Shown here piece by piece: positions 18,374-32,798 of a stretch of 64,000 bases of DNA. Source of the DNA: Methylobacterium sp. Leaf99. Lineage in GTDB: Bacteria; Pseudomonadota; Alphaproteobacteria; Rhizobiales; Beijerinckiaceae. Both the position numbers and the translations under genes were made by a program. The notes beneath the pieces were generated by a model, which made no database searches, was not told where the DNA came from, and saw only the letters and a program-made list of their open reading frames with translations. Location of the stretch: contig NZ_LMMU01000008.1 of assembly GCF_001422375.1 (NCBI RefSeq), positions 200,268 through 264,267 of the forward strand. The letters are read 5' to 3'. How positions within the stretch are numbered: the first letter of the stretch is position 1; each line of letters starts with the position of its first letter.

Positions 18374-18492
18374 ATCCCTACGCCGGTATGAACCGGTTCA
18401 GGTTCGAAGGATTTCCGCGCCGCCGCCCGCCAAGGGACGACTCATCGGTTTCTCAGCCCCTTGCCGGGGATCTCCCTGGAACACCCCCGATG
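18374..18492 (-). promoter_or_regulatory. TPP (THI element) riboswitch
   Basis: On the minus strand the conserved pieces run in order: GGGGGTGTTCC, then GGGGCTGAGAAA (18451-18462 region), then CCTTCGAACCTGAACCGG, then the 3' block GGCGTAGGGA. These match the thiamine pyrophosphate aptamer. It lies about 90 bases upstream of thiO and would switch off the operon when thiamine pyrophosphate is plentiful. Confidence 0.93.
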
Positions 18493-18533
18493 TGGGCCGG
18501 GACGGCGCTCCGGTCAACACCCCGTCGGCCTTG

Positions 18534-19784
18534 TCAGACCGTCGCGGGGGCGCGTCCGGGGCGGAACACGCGCATGGGCTCGGCGAAGCCGTCGAGGGTG
18601 TGGGCGCCGAGGGGCACCGGATCGCCCCACAGGAAGTCGACGAAGGGCTTCGACATCAGCAGGGGTTCGCCCAGCGTCCGGTTGAGGCGGGCGAGGCGGC
18701 TGGCGAGGTTCACGTCGCGGCCGATGACCGTGAAGTCGAGGCGCGCACCGGAGCCGACGTTGCCGTAGGCGGCCTCGCCGTGGTGGAGCGCGATGCCCGC
18801 CGCCACGGGCTGGGCGAAGCGCCCGAGGCCGTTGGCCTCGTCGAGGGCCGCCAGCGCGCTCTGGGCCGCCGTGAGGGCCCCCTTGGCCGCGCCGCCGAGG
18901 TCGTCGCCGCGCTCGCGAAAGATCGCCAGCAGGCCGTCGCCGAGGTACTTCAGGACCTCGCCGCCCTCGCGCTCGATGGCCGGCACGAGGCAGTCGAAGA
19001 AGATGTTCAGGAGGTCCACCGCCTCCTCCGGGGTCATCTCGGCGGAGATGCGGGTGTAGTCGCGCATGTCGGCGAAGAAGATCGCCGAGCGGATGCGCTG
19101 GACGTGGCCGCGCCGGATCGAGCCGGCCAGGATCGCCTTGTGCGGCTCGTCGCCGACATAGATCCGGAGCACGTGGTCGAGCTGCTTGTTGATGCTGCGC
19201 ATCTCCATCACGGCGGCCAGCGTCGGGATGACGAAGCGCAGGATCGCCACATCCTCATCGCGAAAACCGTCCTCGCTCCGGGTGGCGAAGGTGATGCCGT
19301 TGCGGGTGCCGTTGGTGAAGAACAGGGGCGCGACGATGTAGTGGCGGTAGCCCCCGGCCTTGAGGTCGGGGATCACCGCGTAGGCGTCGGACGCCGTCTC
19401 GGCGAGATCGAGGATCAGCCATTCCCCGGTCTCGTGGACCGTCTGGAACGGGCTCTCGCGGTAGGCCTTGTCGGAGGCGTCGCCGTGCGGAAACAGCCGC
19501 ACCGTCGAGCCCGATTCCCGGGTCCAGAACCGGCCGACGCCGGAATACTCGGAATGCAGGGCGTCGATGGCCGTGGTCGCCCGGTCCACCGGCACGCCGA
19601 GGTCGATGAGGCGCTCGGCCAGCCCCGCCAGCAGGTCCTCGGCGTTGGGCATCCGCGCGCCCTCGCTCAGCAGCCAGTCGCGCAGGGCCACGCATTGCTG
19701 CAGGGCGCCGAACGGCACGTCGTTCGCTTCCGACCCGTCGGCTTCGGCGGTGGGCGGCGACTGGGGTGGGCCTCGATCGAGCAT
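18534..19784 (-). CDS. Class III adenylate/guanylate cyclase
   Basis: The 416-residue soluble protein has a C-terminal cyclase homology domain from about residue 235. [14 protein letters not shown] and [10 protein letters not shown] carry the two metal-binding Asp, and [15 protein letters not shown] carries the transition-state Asn/Arg region. The N-terminal half ([20 protein letters not shown] and the following alpha/beta region) resembles the GAF-like sensor of similar alphaproteobacterial cyclases. The Arg-rich sequence before ATG 19784 was excluded. The signal sensed is unknown. The substrate is probably ATP. Confidence 0.87.
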   Translation of the reverse strand: MLDRGPPQSPPTAEADGSEANDVPFGALQQCVALRDWLLSEGARMPNAEDLLAGLAERLIDLGVPVDRATTAIDALHSEYSGVGRFWTRESGSTVRLFPHGDASDKAYRESPFQTVHETGEWLILDLAETASDAYAVIPDLKAGGYRHYIVAPLFFTNGTRNGITFATRSEDGFRDEDVAILRFVIPTLAAVMEMRSINKQLDHVLRIYVGDEPHKAILAGSIRRGHVQRIRSAIFFADMRDYTRISAEMTPEEAVDLLNIFFDCLVPAIEREGGEVLKYLGDGLLAIFRERGDDLGGAAKGALTAAQSALAALDEANGLGRFAQPVAAGIALHHGEAAYGNVGSGARLDFTVIGRDVNLASRLARLNRTLGEPLLMSKPFVDFLWGDPVPLGAHTLDGFAEPMRVFRPGRAPATV

Positions 19785-19881
19785 GGCGCCTGGCTGGATT
19801 ACGGGGCCGGATCGGGCAACCGGACTGTCGGCATCGCCCCCGAGCCGGCGGCGCCCTCGCGCCACCGGATCTTGTTCGCGC

Positions 19882-21882
<2,001 letters not shown>

Positions 21883-22081
21883 GGTCCGCCTATGGTTGTC
21901 GTGGCAATGTCGCGCGGGAGCGTGTGTCTCACTCCGCGTCGCCGACGCTGCAATGCATATGGTATGCGGGACGCCGAAAAGCGCCCGCGTCGATCTCAGA
22001 TCCCGGTATGCAAGCGAGACGCTTGACCGATTGTTAACCATGCGCCGCCTTCGGCGCGTGAATTCCGTTCCTTCGAAGGGC

Positions 22082-24004
22082 CTAGCCCGCCGCCGCGTCG
22101 GCGTCGGGCCCGCCCTCCTCCGCCTCCGCTCCGGCGACAACGGCCATACGTTGCTTCACGTCACACAGCCAAGCGAAGTTCGCCTCCGTGAAGTCCTCGG
22201 CCAGAGCATGTTCGGCCAGGCGGAGTTCGCTATTTAGCGCGCCGGACTTGCGGTGCAAGATCACGGCCTGACGCAATGCGTCTTCGAGACGCACGGGATC
22301 GGCATGCGCGTCAAGGGTCCATCGATCGCCCGGACGCACATGCGTGGCGAGCCGCGTCGCCGCCTCCGCGAGTCCGGCCCGGCGCAGGCGGGCCTCCAGA
22401 ACCTCGACATCGGGCTGTCCGGCATCGGCATGGCTGTCGAGCAGAAGGGAGCGCAGGGCCTGCGCGTCGAGATCGCCGAGTTCGAGTTCGGCCAGATCCT
22501 CGGCCTCGATCCCCAGCAATTCCGGGTGGACGAGGAGGCTCGACACGATCATCGCCTCGCGGTCGCGAAACGCCACGGGACCGGCGGCGTTGGTCTCGCC
22601 GGCGTAGAGCGGATTGAACTTCGTCGTAATGCGCGGCGACGGCGGCGGATCGCCCGGGCGCGGAGTCCGCTGGTACGCCGGCCGGCTCGCCCCGCCCTGG
22701 CGGGGTTCCCACGGACCGCGCCGGCCCTGATTCGCCTGGGGCGAGAGCGCGCGCAGGCGGCCCTCGATCTCGTCGCGGTAGAAACCGCGCACGGTCTCGT
22801 CGCGGATGCCGGCCACCATCTCCCGCAGGGTCTTGGCGAGACCGGCCCGGCGCTCGGGCGTGTCGAGGGGGGCGCCCTCCGTGGCCCGCGACCACAGCAC
22901 TTCGACCAGCGGCCGAGCGCCCTCCAGCACCCGGTCGATGGCGGCCTTGCCCTCGGAACGCAGGAGATCGTCGGGATCCTGCCCCTCGGGCAGCATGGCG
23001 AAACGCAGGGATTTTCCCGGTGTCAGGCCCGGCAGGGCGACGTCGAGGGCCCGGAAGGCGGCGCGCTGGCCGGCGCCGTCGCCGTCGAAGCACAGGATCG
23101 GCTCGTCGCCGTGGCGCCACAGGAGCGCGACCTGCTCCTCGGTGAGCGCCGTGCCCAGCGGCGCCACGGCGTTGGGGTGGCCGGCCAGCGTCATGGCGAT
23201 GACGTCGACGTAGCCCTCCACCGCGATGATCGTGCCGCGATCGTGCGCGGCCTTGCGGGCGCCGTGGAGGTTGTAGAGGATTTGGCCCTTGTGGAAGAGC
23301 GGCGTTTCCGGCGAGTTCATGTACTTCGCCTTGGCGTCGGCCTGCATCGCCCGGCCGCCGAAGGCCACGACCCGGCCGCGGCTGTCGGTGATGGGAAACA
23401 TCACCCGGTCGCGGAACTTGTCGAACGGCACCTTGATGTCGTCGCCGGTGACCAGCAGGCCGAGCTCGGCCATCATCTCCTTCGCGACGTCCTTGGCGGC
23501 GAGGTGATCGCGCAGGGCGTAGCGGTCGGACGGGGCGTAGCCGAGGCGGAAGCGGGCGCGGGTGTCGAGGCCGAGCTGGCGCCGGTCGAGGTAGGCCCTG
23601 GCCTCGATCCCGGCGCGCCCCGCCAGCTGCGCCTCGTAGAACGCGGCCGCCATCTCCATCACCTCGAGGGCGCCGGCGCGCTTCGTCTCCATCTCGCGGG
23701 TGTCGGCGCTGGGGGTCGGCAGGCTGACGCCGGCTTCGGAGGCCAGCCGCTCGACGGCCTCGGGAAAGCTCAGGCCCTCCGTCTCCATGAGGAAGGTGAA
23801 CACGTCGCCGTGCTTGCCCGACGAGAAGCAGTGATAGAACTGCTTCTGGTCGTTGACGTAGAAGGACGGCGACTTTTCCGCATTGAACGGCGACAGGCCG
23901 CGCCACTCGCGGCCCGCCTTCTTCAGGCGGACGCGGCGCCCGACCACGTCGGAGGCGGGCAGGCGCGCACGGATCTCTTCGAGGATGTGGGGCGGATAGC
24001 GCAT
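22082..24004 (-). CDS. dnaG: DNA primase
   Basis: The 640-residue protein has an N-terminal domain ([13 protein letters not shown], then [16 protein letters not shown]), the primase core and Toprim motifs ([22 protein letters not shown]), and a helicase-binding C-terminal region. DnaG makes RNA primers for replication. The classical CHC2 zinc site (CPFH ... CxxC) has lost three of its four ligands here (SPFN; CFSSG keeps one Cys), a feature known from related alphaproteobacteria. The start ATG gives [20 protein letters not shown], a normal beginning. Confidence 0.95.
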   Translation of the reverse strand: MRYPPHILEEIRARLPASDVVGRRVRLKKAGREWRGLSPFNAEKSPSFYVNDQKQFYHCFSSGKHGDVFTFLMETEGLSFPEAVERLASEAGVSLPTPSADTREMETKRAGALEVMEMAAAFYEAQLAGRAGIEARAYLDRRQLGLDTRARFRLGYAPSDRYALRDHLAAKDVAKEMMAELGLLVTGDDIKVPFDKFRDRVMFPITDSRGRVVAFGGRAMQADAKAKYMNSPETPLFHKGQILYNLHGARKAAHDRGTIIAVEGYVDVIAMTLAGHPNAVAPLGTALTEEQVALLWRHGDEPILCFDGDGAGQRAAFRALDVALPGLTPGKSLRFAMLPEGQDPDDLLRSEGKAAIDRVLEGARPLVEVLWSRATEGAPLDTPERRAGLAKTLREMVAGIRDETVRGFYRDEIEGRLRALSPQANQGRRGPWEPRQGGASRPAYQRTPRPGDPPPSPRITTKFNPLYAGETNAAGPVAFRDREAMIVSSLLVHPELLGIEAEDLAELELGDLDAQALRSLLLDSHADAGQPDVEVLEARLRRAGLAEAATRLATHVRPGDRWTLDAHADPVRLEDALRQAVILHRKSGALNSELRLAEHALAEDFTEANFAWLCDVKQRMAVVAGAEAEEGGPDADAAAG

Positions 24005-24097
24005 GGGACCTCTGCGGCCGCCGGAGTCTAGCGCAGGAGGCTTAAGGAGTCGCGAATGTCCGCTGTCGCGGCTCGCCCTCGGCGATCCGGGCGAGTC

Positions 24098-24559
24098 TCA
24101 CGCCTTGGCGTTCAGCACCTCTTTCACCAGCCCGCTCGCCTTGCCGAAATCCATGCGGCCGGCATAGGCCGCCTTCAGGGACGCGATGACCTTGCCCATG
24201 TCCTTCGGACCGGCGGCGCCCGTTTCGGCGACGGCGCCCTCGATGGCGGCGCGGGTCTCGGCCTCGTCCATCTGCTGGGGCAGGTAGCCGGCGATGATCG
24301 CGGCCTCGGCGCGCTCGTTCTCGGCGAGCTCGGGGCGGCCGCCCTGGTCGTAGACGCCGGCCGATTCGTTGCGCTGCTTGATCATCTTCTGCAGGAGGGC
24401 GAGGATCTCCTCGTCGGTGGGCTGCTCCTTGCCGAGACCCCGTGCCTCGATGTCCTTGTCCTTGAGGGCGGCCTGGATCATCCGGACGGTGGCGAGCTTC
24501 GCCTTGTCGCCGGCCTTCATGGCCTCCTTCATCTCGGTGGTGAGGCGGGCGCGCAGCAT
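24098..24559 (-). CDS. yqeY: GatB/YqeY domain protein
   Basis: The 153-residue protein starts MLRARLTTEMKEAMKAGDK and continues with TVRMIQAALKDKDIEA, ILALLQKMIKQRNES and the C-terminal MGKVIASLKAAYAGRMDFG. This is the YqeY family, related to the tail domain of GatB that touches tRNA in the amidotransferase. Stand-alone members have no firm role. AGGAG precedes the ATG. It is divergent from carA. Confidence 0.92.
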   Translation of the reverse strand: MLRARLTTEMKEAMKAGDKAKLATVRMIQAALKDKDIEARGLGKEQPTDEEILALLQKMIKQRNESAGVYDQGGRPELAENERAEAAIIAGYLPQQMDEAETRAAIEGAVAETGAAGPKDMGKVIASLKAAYAGRMDFGKASGLVKEVLNAKA

Positions 24560-24762
24560 GGGGATCTCCTGATCGGGCTGGTCTGTGAATTGCTGAGTGG
24601 AGCGTGCGTCTTGAGCCGGGGGATGCGCGGGGCCACATTGACCCCATCGCCGCCCGCTCGGTATGAGCGCCGCACGACAAGCCACCCGCGTGCGCCGTGT
24701 CGCACGGCAAGCGCCGTGTCGCACGGCGCCGGGATCGGCCGGACATAAGCGAGATCACGCCG

Positions 24763-26013
24763 ATGCTGCAAGATGAAGGCGCCCGCGCGCACCCCGCCGC
24801 ACACCCGGCTCCACACCCCGCCCCCTGGGCCGAGCCCGTCGCCACCGCCCTCCTCGTCCTCGCCGACGGCACAATCCTCGAAGGCTTCGGCATCGGCCAG
24901 ACCGGCGCGGCCGACGGCGAGGTCTGCTTCAACACGGCGATGACGGGCTACCAGGAGATCCTGACCGACCCGTCCTATGCCGGGCAGATCGTCACCTTCA
25001 CCTTCCCGCACATCGGCAACACCGGCACCAACGACGAGGATCTGGAGAGCCTCGACGCCGCCCCGGCTTCGGGCGTGCGCGGCGCCGTCATCGCCTCGGC
25101 GGTGACCAATCCGTCGAGCTGGCGCTCGTCGAGCCACCTCGACGCCTGGCTCAAGGCGCGCGGCATCGTGGGCATCACCGGGGTGGACACCCGGGCGCTC
25201 ACCGCCCTCATTCGCGACCACGGCATGCCCAACGCCGTCATCGCCAACAGTTCCGACGGCACCTTCGACCGTGACGCCCTGAAAGCCCGCGCCGCCGCCC
25301 TCGCCCCCATGGAGGGCCTCGACCTCGTGCCGCCGGTGACCAGCCGTGCCACCTCCGCCTGGTCGCAGACCACCTGGGGCGTGAAGACCGGCTACGGCGA
25401 CCGCCCGGCCGGCCAGGGCCTGAAGGTCGTGGCCATCGATTACGGCGTGAAGCGCAACATCCTGCGCCTGCTGGCGGAAGCCGGCTGCGACGTCACCGTG
25501 GTGCCGGCGACCACGAGTGCGGCCGAGATCATGGCCATGAAGCCCGACGGCGTGTTCCTGTCGAACGGCCCCGGCGATCCGGCGGCCACGGGCGAATACG
25601 CTGTCCCGGTGATCCGCGAGCTCCTGTCCGAAAAGGTGCCGACCTTCGGCATCTGCCTCGGACACCAGCTCATGGGCCTCGCGCTCGGCGGCCGCACGGT
25701 GAAGATGGCCCAGGGCCACCACGGCGCGAACCACCCGGTGAAGGACAAGACCACCGGCAAGGTCGAGATCGTGTCCATGAACCACGGCTTCGCCGTCGAT
25801 CCGGGGAGCCTGCCCGCGACGGCGGTGGAGACCCACGTCTCCCTGTTCGACGGCTCGAATTGCGGCCTCTCGCTCACCGACCGTCCGGCCTTCTCGGTGC
25901 AGCACCACCCCGAGGCCTCGCCGGGGCCGCGCGACAGCCACTACCTGTTCGAGCGTTTCGTCGCCCTCATGCGGGCGGGCAAGCCCGAGACGATCCACGC
26001 CGTGGCGGAGTGA
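24763..26013 (+). CDS. carA: Carbamoyl phosphate synthase, small (glutaminase) subunit
   Basis: The 416-residue protein has the N-terminal CPSase domain (VCFNTAMTGYQEILTDPSYAG) and a class I glutamine amidotransferase domain. The nucleophilic Cys is in FGICLGHQLMGLALGG, and the His/Glu pair in VQHHPEASPGPRD. It supplies ammonia to CarB for arginine and pyrimidine synthesis. The N-terminus is extended by about 20 Ala/Pro/His-rich residues compared with most CarA, so a later start is possible. carB is 2.1 kb downstream rather than adjacent. Confidence 0.95.
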   Translation: MLQDEGARAHPAAHPAPHPAPWAEPVATALLVLADGTILEGFGIGQTGAADGEVCFNTAMTGYQEILTDPSYAGQIVTFTFPHIGNTGTNDEDLESLDAAPASGVRGAVIASAVTNPSSWRSSSHLDAWLKARGIVGITGVDTRALTALIRDHGMPNAVIANSSDGTFDRDALKARAAALAPMEGLDLVPPVTSRATSAWSQTTWGVKTGYGDRPAGQGLKVVAIDYGVKRNILRLLAEAGCDVTVVPATTSAAEIMAMKPDGVFLSNGPGDPAATGEYAVPVIRELLSEKVPTFGICLGHQLMGLALGGRTVKMAQGHHGANHPVKDKTTGKVEIVSMNHGFAVDPGSLPATAVETHVSLFDGSNCGLSLTDRPAFSVQHHPEASPGPRDSHYLFERFVALMRAGKPETIHAVAE

Positions 26014-26080
26014 GGCGCACCCCTCGCGCCGCGCCGTGCCTCGATGGCCTGCCCCGATATGGACCGGGGCGCGTCACAAA

Positions 26081-26101
26081 ATGCCCGGCATTGCCGGGCA
26101 T
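26081..26101. repeat. Perfect inverted repeat after carA
   Basis: ATGCCCGGCA and TGCCGGGCAT form a perfect 10-bp inverted repeat around one base, 68 bases after the carA stop. It could form a transcript-end hairpin, but no T-run follows. Confidence 0.6.
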
Positions 26102-26186
26102 CCTCGCCCCAATAACGGCCCGTTAACGACGATGTCCGAGGATTCGTCGAGCGGGCCTGGTCCGGAATGACGGCGGGGATCTCCAC

Positions 26187-26564
26187 ATGACATTCGACGA
26201 CGCGCGCGACGACTTTTCGCGGTTGCATCGCCTCTTCACCTTCCACCTCGGGGTCGGTGTCGGCCTGTCCTGGATGACGACCCTGTACGCCGCCTGCTAC
26301 GCGCCGTGGGTGCGCAACATCCGCGCCCTCATCGACCCCGCCGCCGGCCTCGACCGCGTCGAGAGCACGTGGTCGTTCCTGTTCGTCCTGCCGGCGATCC
26401 TCACCATCGCCTGGCTGAGCCTGTTCTTCGGCCGCGAACTCCTGCGCCGCAGCCAGACCCTGTCCAGCGCCGCCCTCGAATTCGCCGCCGCCGCCCTCGT
26501 GGCCTTCGGGGTGTTCACCCTGTCCATCGACCGGGCCGTGGCCGCCCTCTACGCCGGGCTCTGA
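26187..26564 (+). CDS. Three-helix membrane protein of unknown function
   Basis: The 125-residue protein has hydrophobic segments near residues 18-40 (TFHLGVGVGLSWMTTLYAAC), 62-82 (TWSFLFVLPAILTIAWLSLF) and 96-118 (LEFAAAALVAFGVFTLSI). A short polar head comes first. No family was recognised. Coding use matches its neighbours. Its end runs slightly into the 3' end of the convergent toxin gene. Confidence 0.6.
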   Translation: MTFDDARDDFSRLHRLFTFHLGVGVGLSWMTTLYAACYAPWVRNIRALIDPAAGLDRVESTWSFLFVLPAILTIAWLSLFFGRELLRRSQTLSSAALEFAAAALVAFGVFTLSIDRAVAALYAGL

Positions 26565-26977
26565 CTCCAGGGATTGACGAGCGGGACCCGAGTCGGCGCA
26601 AAGTCGGCGGTGTTCCGGGTCACCACCGTCATGCCGTGAACCAGGGCGGTGGCGGCGATCAAAACATCCCGAAACGGCCGTGGATCGGGAACGGACAACC
26701 CGGCACTGCGGCGGGCGACCGCCGTGTCGACGGGCAGGATGCGACCGACGAAACCAGGCAGGATATGCTCGTCCAGCCAGGCGCGGAGGAGAGCGCCCTG
26801 ACGGACGTCACGGCGTTCCACCAGCATGACGCCGATCTCCAGTTCCTGCACGACGATCACGGACAGGAACAGGCTCCCGGCGGGAACGCGGCGGGCCCAT
26901 GCGATAACATGGGGATCGGCCCTTCCCGACCGGACTTTGCGCAGCTCGGACACGACGTTGGTGTCGAGGATGAACAT
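26549..26977 (-). CDS. vapC: VapC-like PIN-domain toxin
   Basis: The 142-residue PIN-domain protein has its acidic residues in FILDTNVVSELRK, VVQELEIG, FRDVLIAATA and RNTADF. It is a predicted Mg-dependent RNase, toxic unless bound by its antitoxin. The ATG overlaps the antitoxin stop (TGATG). A GTG three bases earlier is equally possible. The target RNA is unknown; VapC toxins often cut tRNA. Confidence 0.88.
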   Translation of the reverse strand: MFILDTNVVSELRKVRSGRADPHVIAWARRVPAGSLFLSVIVVQELEIGVMLVERRDVRQGALLRAWLDEHILPGFVGRILPVDTAVARRSAGLSVPDPRPFRDVLIAATALVHGMTVVTRNTADFAPTRVPLVNPWSQSPA

Positions 26978-27234
26978 CACGCGATATCGGCCGCCCGAGG
27001 GACTTCGTGTGATCGAGGAAACTCCATCTCCACATCTTCGACGCCAAGTGGCAGGCCGAGGCGATCGATGAGGTTGTCCAGGCCGCCGGTGATGCGCCGA
27101 TATTCCTCGATGCTGAGCAGGACGTGCGCCGGCCTGCCCCGGTCGGTGATGAACACCGGCCCCGTCGCGGCGGCTTTTTTCGCACGACTGGTATCTTGAT
27201 TGAACTCACGGGCGGAGAATGTCGTGATCGTCAT
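26977..27234 (-). CDS. Phd/YefM-type antitoxin
   Basis: The 85-residue protein begins MTITTFSAREFNQDTSRAKK, and FITDRGRPAHVLLSIEEYRR is the classic Phd/YefM DNA-binding N-terminal domain. The C-terminal part (LPLGVEDVEMEFPRSHE) is the flexible toxin-neutralising tail. It is the first gene of the pair. A perfect palindrome 25 bases upstream is its likely operator. Confidence 0.9.
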   Translation of the reverse strand: MTITTFSAREFNQDTSRAKKAAATGPVFITDRGRPAHVLLSIEEYRRITGGLDNLIDRLGLPLGVEDVEMEFPRSHEVPRAADIA

Positions 27235-27258
27235 GACGAGGCTCCCCGGGCGACTTCT

Positions 27259-27274
27259 GTAGAAACGTTTCTAC
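27259..27274. promoter_or_regulatory. Palindromic operator of the toxin-antitoxin pair
   Basis: GTAGAAACGTTTCTAC is a perfect 16-bp palindrome in an AT-rich patch, 25-40 bases upstream of the antitoxin start. This is where Phd-type antitoxins bind to repress their own operon. Confidence 0.75.
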
Positions 27275-27346
27275 GAACCGTCTCCGGTGTCAATCCGTGC
27301 GCGTCCGGCCCGCGAGGTGCCCACCGGCCGGCGCGATCGGCGAACC

Positions 27347-27374
27347 GGCCGGAGGCGGACGGACCCCTCCGGCC
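27347..27374 (-). terminator. Probable terminator hairpin after pseudoazurin
   Basis: GGCCGGAGG and CCTCCGGCC form a 9-bp stem with a ten-base loop, 11 bases beyond the pseudoazurin stop. The T-run is weak. Confidence 0.5.
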
Positions 27375-27384
27375 GCATGGGCCC

Positions 27385-27825
27385 CTACTGGACCTGCGCG
27401 AACAGGGGCTCGAACCGCTTCGTCGCGATCTTGCCGTGCGGGACCGCCTTGGCGGCCTCGAGATTCGCTGGCTTGTCGCCGACCACCACGAGGCCGATCA
27501 TCCCCATGATGTAATGGGGCGAGCACTTGATGCCGTAGACGCCCGGCTTGTCGAAGGTCACCACCTCCTCCTTGCCCACGACGGTCTTGAACGTGGCCGC
27601 GCCCTCGGGCGCCATGCCCTTGATCAGTTCGGCGTTGTGGCCCTTGTCCGTCGGGGCGAACTTGATGCTGTCGCCCGGCGCCAGCTTCACGAAGGCCGGC
27701 TCGAACACCATCATCCCGTCCGCGCCGCTGTTGAGGGTCTTGACCGTGACCTCGGCCGCCGTCGCGGTCGTGCCGATGACGGCGCACAGGGCGACCGTTC
27801 CGGCGAGCAAGCTCAGCTTCGTCAT
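27385..27825 (-). CDS. Pseudoazurin (blue copper protein)
   Basis: The 146-residue protein has a signal peptide cleaved near TTATAAEV and a cupredoxin fold. Copper ligands are the His of DKGHNAEL, then the Cys, His and Met of KCSPHYIMGM. It is a periplasmic electron carrier of about 123 residues after cleavage. Family members feed electrons to nitrite reductase, N2O reductase or cytochrome c peroxidase. None of these is in the window, so the partner is unknown. AGGAAA precedes the ATG. Confidence 0.93.
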   Translation of the reverse strand: MTKLSLLAGTVALCAVIGTTATAAEVTVKTLNSGADGMMVFEPAFVKLAPGDSIKFAPTDKGHNAELIKGMAPEGAATFKTVVGKEEVVTFDKPGVYGIKCSPHYIMGMIGLVVVGDKPANLEAAKAVPHGKIATKRFEPLFAQVQ

Positions 27826-28143
27826 GCGTTTCCTCGAATGGTTCTGAACAGTATCGGCGATTATCGTCGACGATACTCAAATAGATCATCGATAATTCGT
27901 AGGCAAATTTTCTGATACTTGATAATTAGAACAAGTATATTCATGAGGAGAGCTTGAGTTCCGCCGTCGGGCACGGTTCCTGCCTGTGGCCCCCGGCGGC
28001 GCCCGCTCCGCCCTTCCAAAACCGGGCGGCGGCGTGTAGACGCGACGCCTAACGACAATCCACGCCGCTCGCGCCCGCACACGGCAGTCCCCGATGGGGG
28101 CGCCGTGCGTGCCCGGGCGCGTGTCCGCAAGCCAGGGCCCCCG
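27826..28143. promoter_or_regulatory. AT-rich control region between pseudoazurin and carB
   Basis: This 318-base divergent region is far richer in A/T near 27840-27950 than the rest of the window. It contains AGTATCG/CGATACT arms (27850-27877) around the palindrome ATCGTCGACGAT (27863-27874), and ATACTTG/CAAGTAT arms (27915-27921, 27932-27938). These look like regulator sites for pseudoazurin. No gene is supported here. Confidence 0.55.
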
Positions 28144-31629
<3,486 letters not shown>

Positions 31630-31694
31630 ATCATTGCGTTGCGGGTGACTTGCGTCACGGCTGCGGCGCATTAAGTTCTGGACGATCTTATTCT

Positions 31695-31728
31695 GGCCCG
31701 GGGGGAGCGGTATCGCTTCCTTCGGGCC
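31695..31728 (+). terminator. Stem-loop between carB and greA
   Basis: GGCCCG pairs with CGGGCC, and the inner arms GGGGGAGCG and CGCTTCCTT pair with a few G-T wobbles around GTAT, giving a 15-bp stem. It lies 66 bases after carB and 21 bases before greA. It could end carB transcription or fold in the greA leader. The T-run is short (TCTTCATT). Confidence 0.6.
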
Positions 31729-31749
31729 TCTTCATTGTGGCGCGAGACG

Positions 31750-32232
31750 ATGACGATAGACAAGGTTCCGATGACGGTGCGCGGCTACGCGGCGCTGGAG
31801 CAGGAGTTGAAGCACCGCCAGCAGGTGGAGCGTCAGCGTATCATCCAGGCGATCTCCGAGGCGCGTGCCCTCGGCGACCTATCGGAGAATGCCGAGTACC
31901 ATGCCGCCAAGGAGGCGCAGTCCCACAACGAGGGCCGCGTCATGGAACTCGAGAGCATGATCGCGCGCGCCGAGGTGATCGACGTGACGAAGCTCTCGGG
32001 CACCAAGATCAAGTTCGGCGCCACGGTGAAACTCGTCGACGAGGACACCGAGGAGGAGAAGACCTACCAGCTCGTCGGCGAGCCGGAGGCGGATGTGCGC
32101 TCGGGCCTCGTGTCCATCACCTCTCCCATCGCCCGCGCCCTCATCGGCAAGGGCGTCGGCGACACCGTCGAGGTGACGACGCCGGGCGGCGGCAAGTCCT
32201 ACGAGGTCGTCGCCGTCCAGTACGGCGCCTGA
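31750..32232 (+). CDS. greA: Transcription elongation factor GreA
   Basis: The 160-residue protein has the N-terminal coiled coil with its acidic tip ([16 protein letters not shown]) and the C-terminal FKBP-like domain ([20 protein letters not shown]). GreA rescues backtracked RNA polymerase by stimulating transcript cleavage. The ATG at 31750 gives the usual length; a second ATG at 31771 ([10 protein letters not shown]) is possible. Confidence 0.95.
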   Translation: MTIDKVPMTVRGYAALEQELKHRQQVERQRIIQAISEARALGDLSENAEYHAAKEAQSHNEGRVMELESMIARAEVIDVTKLSGTKIKFGATVKLVDEDTEEEKTYQLVGEPEADVRSGLVSITSPIARALIGKGVGDTVEVTTPGGGKSYEVVAVQYGA

Positions 32233-32240
32233 GCGGCCCC

Positions 32241-32753
32241 ATGCGCAGCCTGACGCGTTGGGCCGGACTGGGAGGTCTGCTCGGCCTCCTGTCCCTCGCC
32301 GCTCCGGCCTCGGCCGAAGGCTTGCCGAGCCTGGGGGCCGAGCGCCTGTCCGGCATCCGCGTCGATGTCGGCCCCCTCCTCGCCCGGGGCGACGGTCCCC
32401 GGGCCCAGGCGCTTCAGGCTGACCTGACCGAAGCCCTGCGCAGCGAGTTCGCCGACGTCTCGGGCGGGCGCGGCCCCACCCTCGTGGTGCGCCTGCGCGC
32501 CCTGTCGATGAACCCCTATGTCGGCAATCAGGGCCGCAGCGGGTTCGGCGGCAGCATGGATTCCGATTATCTCGACGGCGAGGCCCTGCTCGTCGGGCGT
32601 CGCGGCGAGGTTCTGGCCCGGCACCCCCAGCTGTCCGTCGTGCCGGCGAGTTCGGGCGGCGCCTGGTACGATCCCGGGTCCGAGCGCCGCCGCGTGACCG
32701 CCATCGCGGCCCATTACGCCGGCTGGCTGCGCCGGGCGCTGCCGTCGAACTGA
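32241..32753 (+). CDS. Exported protein of unknown function
   Basis: The 170-residue protein has a signal peptide (GLGGLLGLLSLAAPASAEG) followed by a mixed alpha/beta domain with LVVRLRALSMNPYVGN, a Gly/Ser-rich loop (GRSGFGGSMDSDYLDGEALLV) and HYAGWLRRALPSN at the end. No family was recognised with certainty. It begins eight bases after greA and ends just before the ELM1-like gene, so it belongs to the same run. Confidence 0.7.
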   Translation: MRSLTRWAGLGGLLGLLSLAAPASAEGLPSLGAERLSGIRVDVGPLLARGDGPRAQALQADLTEALRSEFADVSGGRGPTLVVRLRALSMNPYVGNQGRSGFGGSMDSDYLDGEALLVGRRGEVLARHPQLSVVPASSGGAWYDPGSERRRVTAIAAHYAGWLRRALPSN

Positions 32754-32798
32754 CCGGTGGCCGACGTGGCGGTCGGAGACGGCGAGACCGGATGTGGA

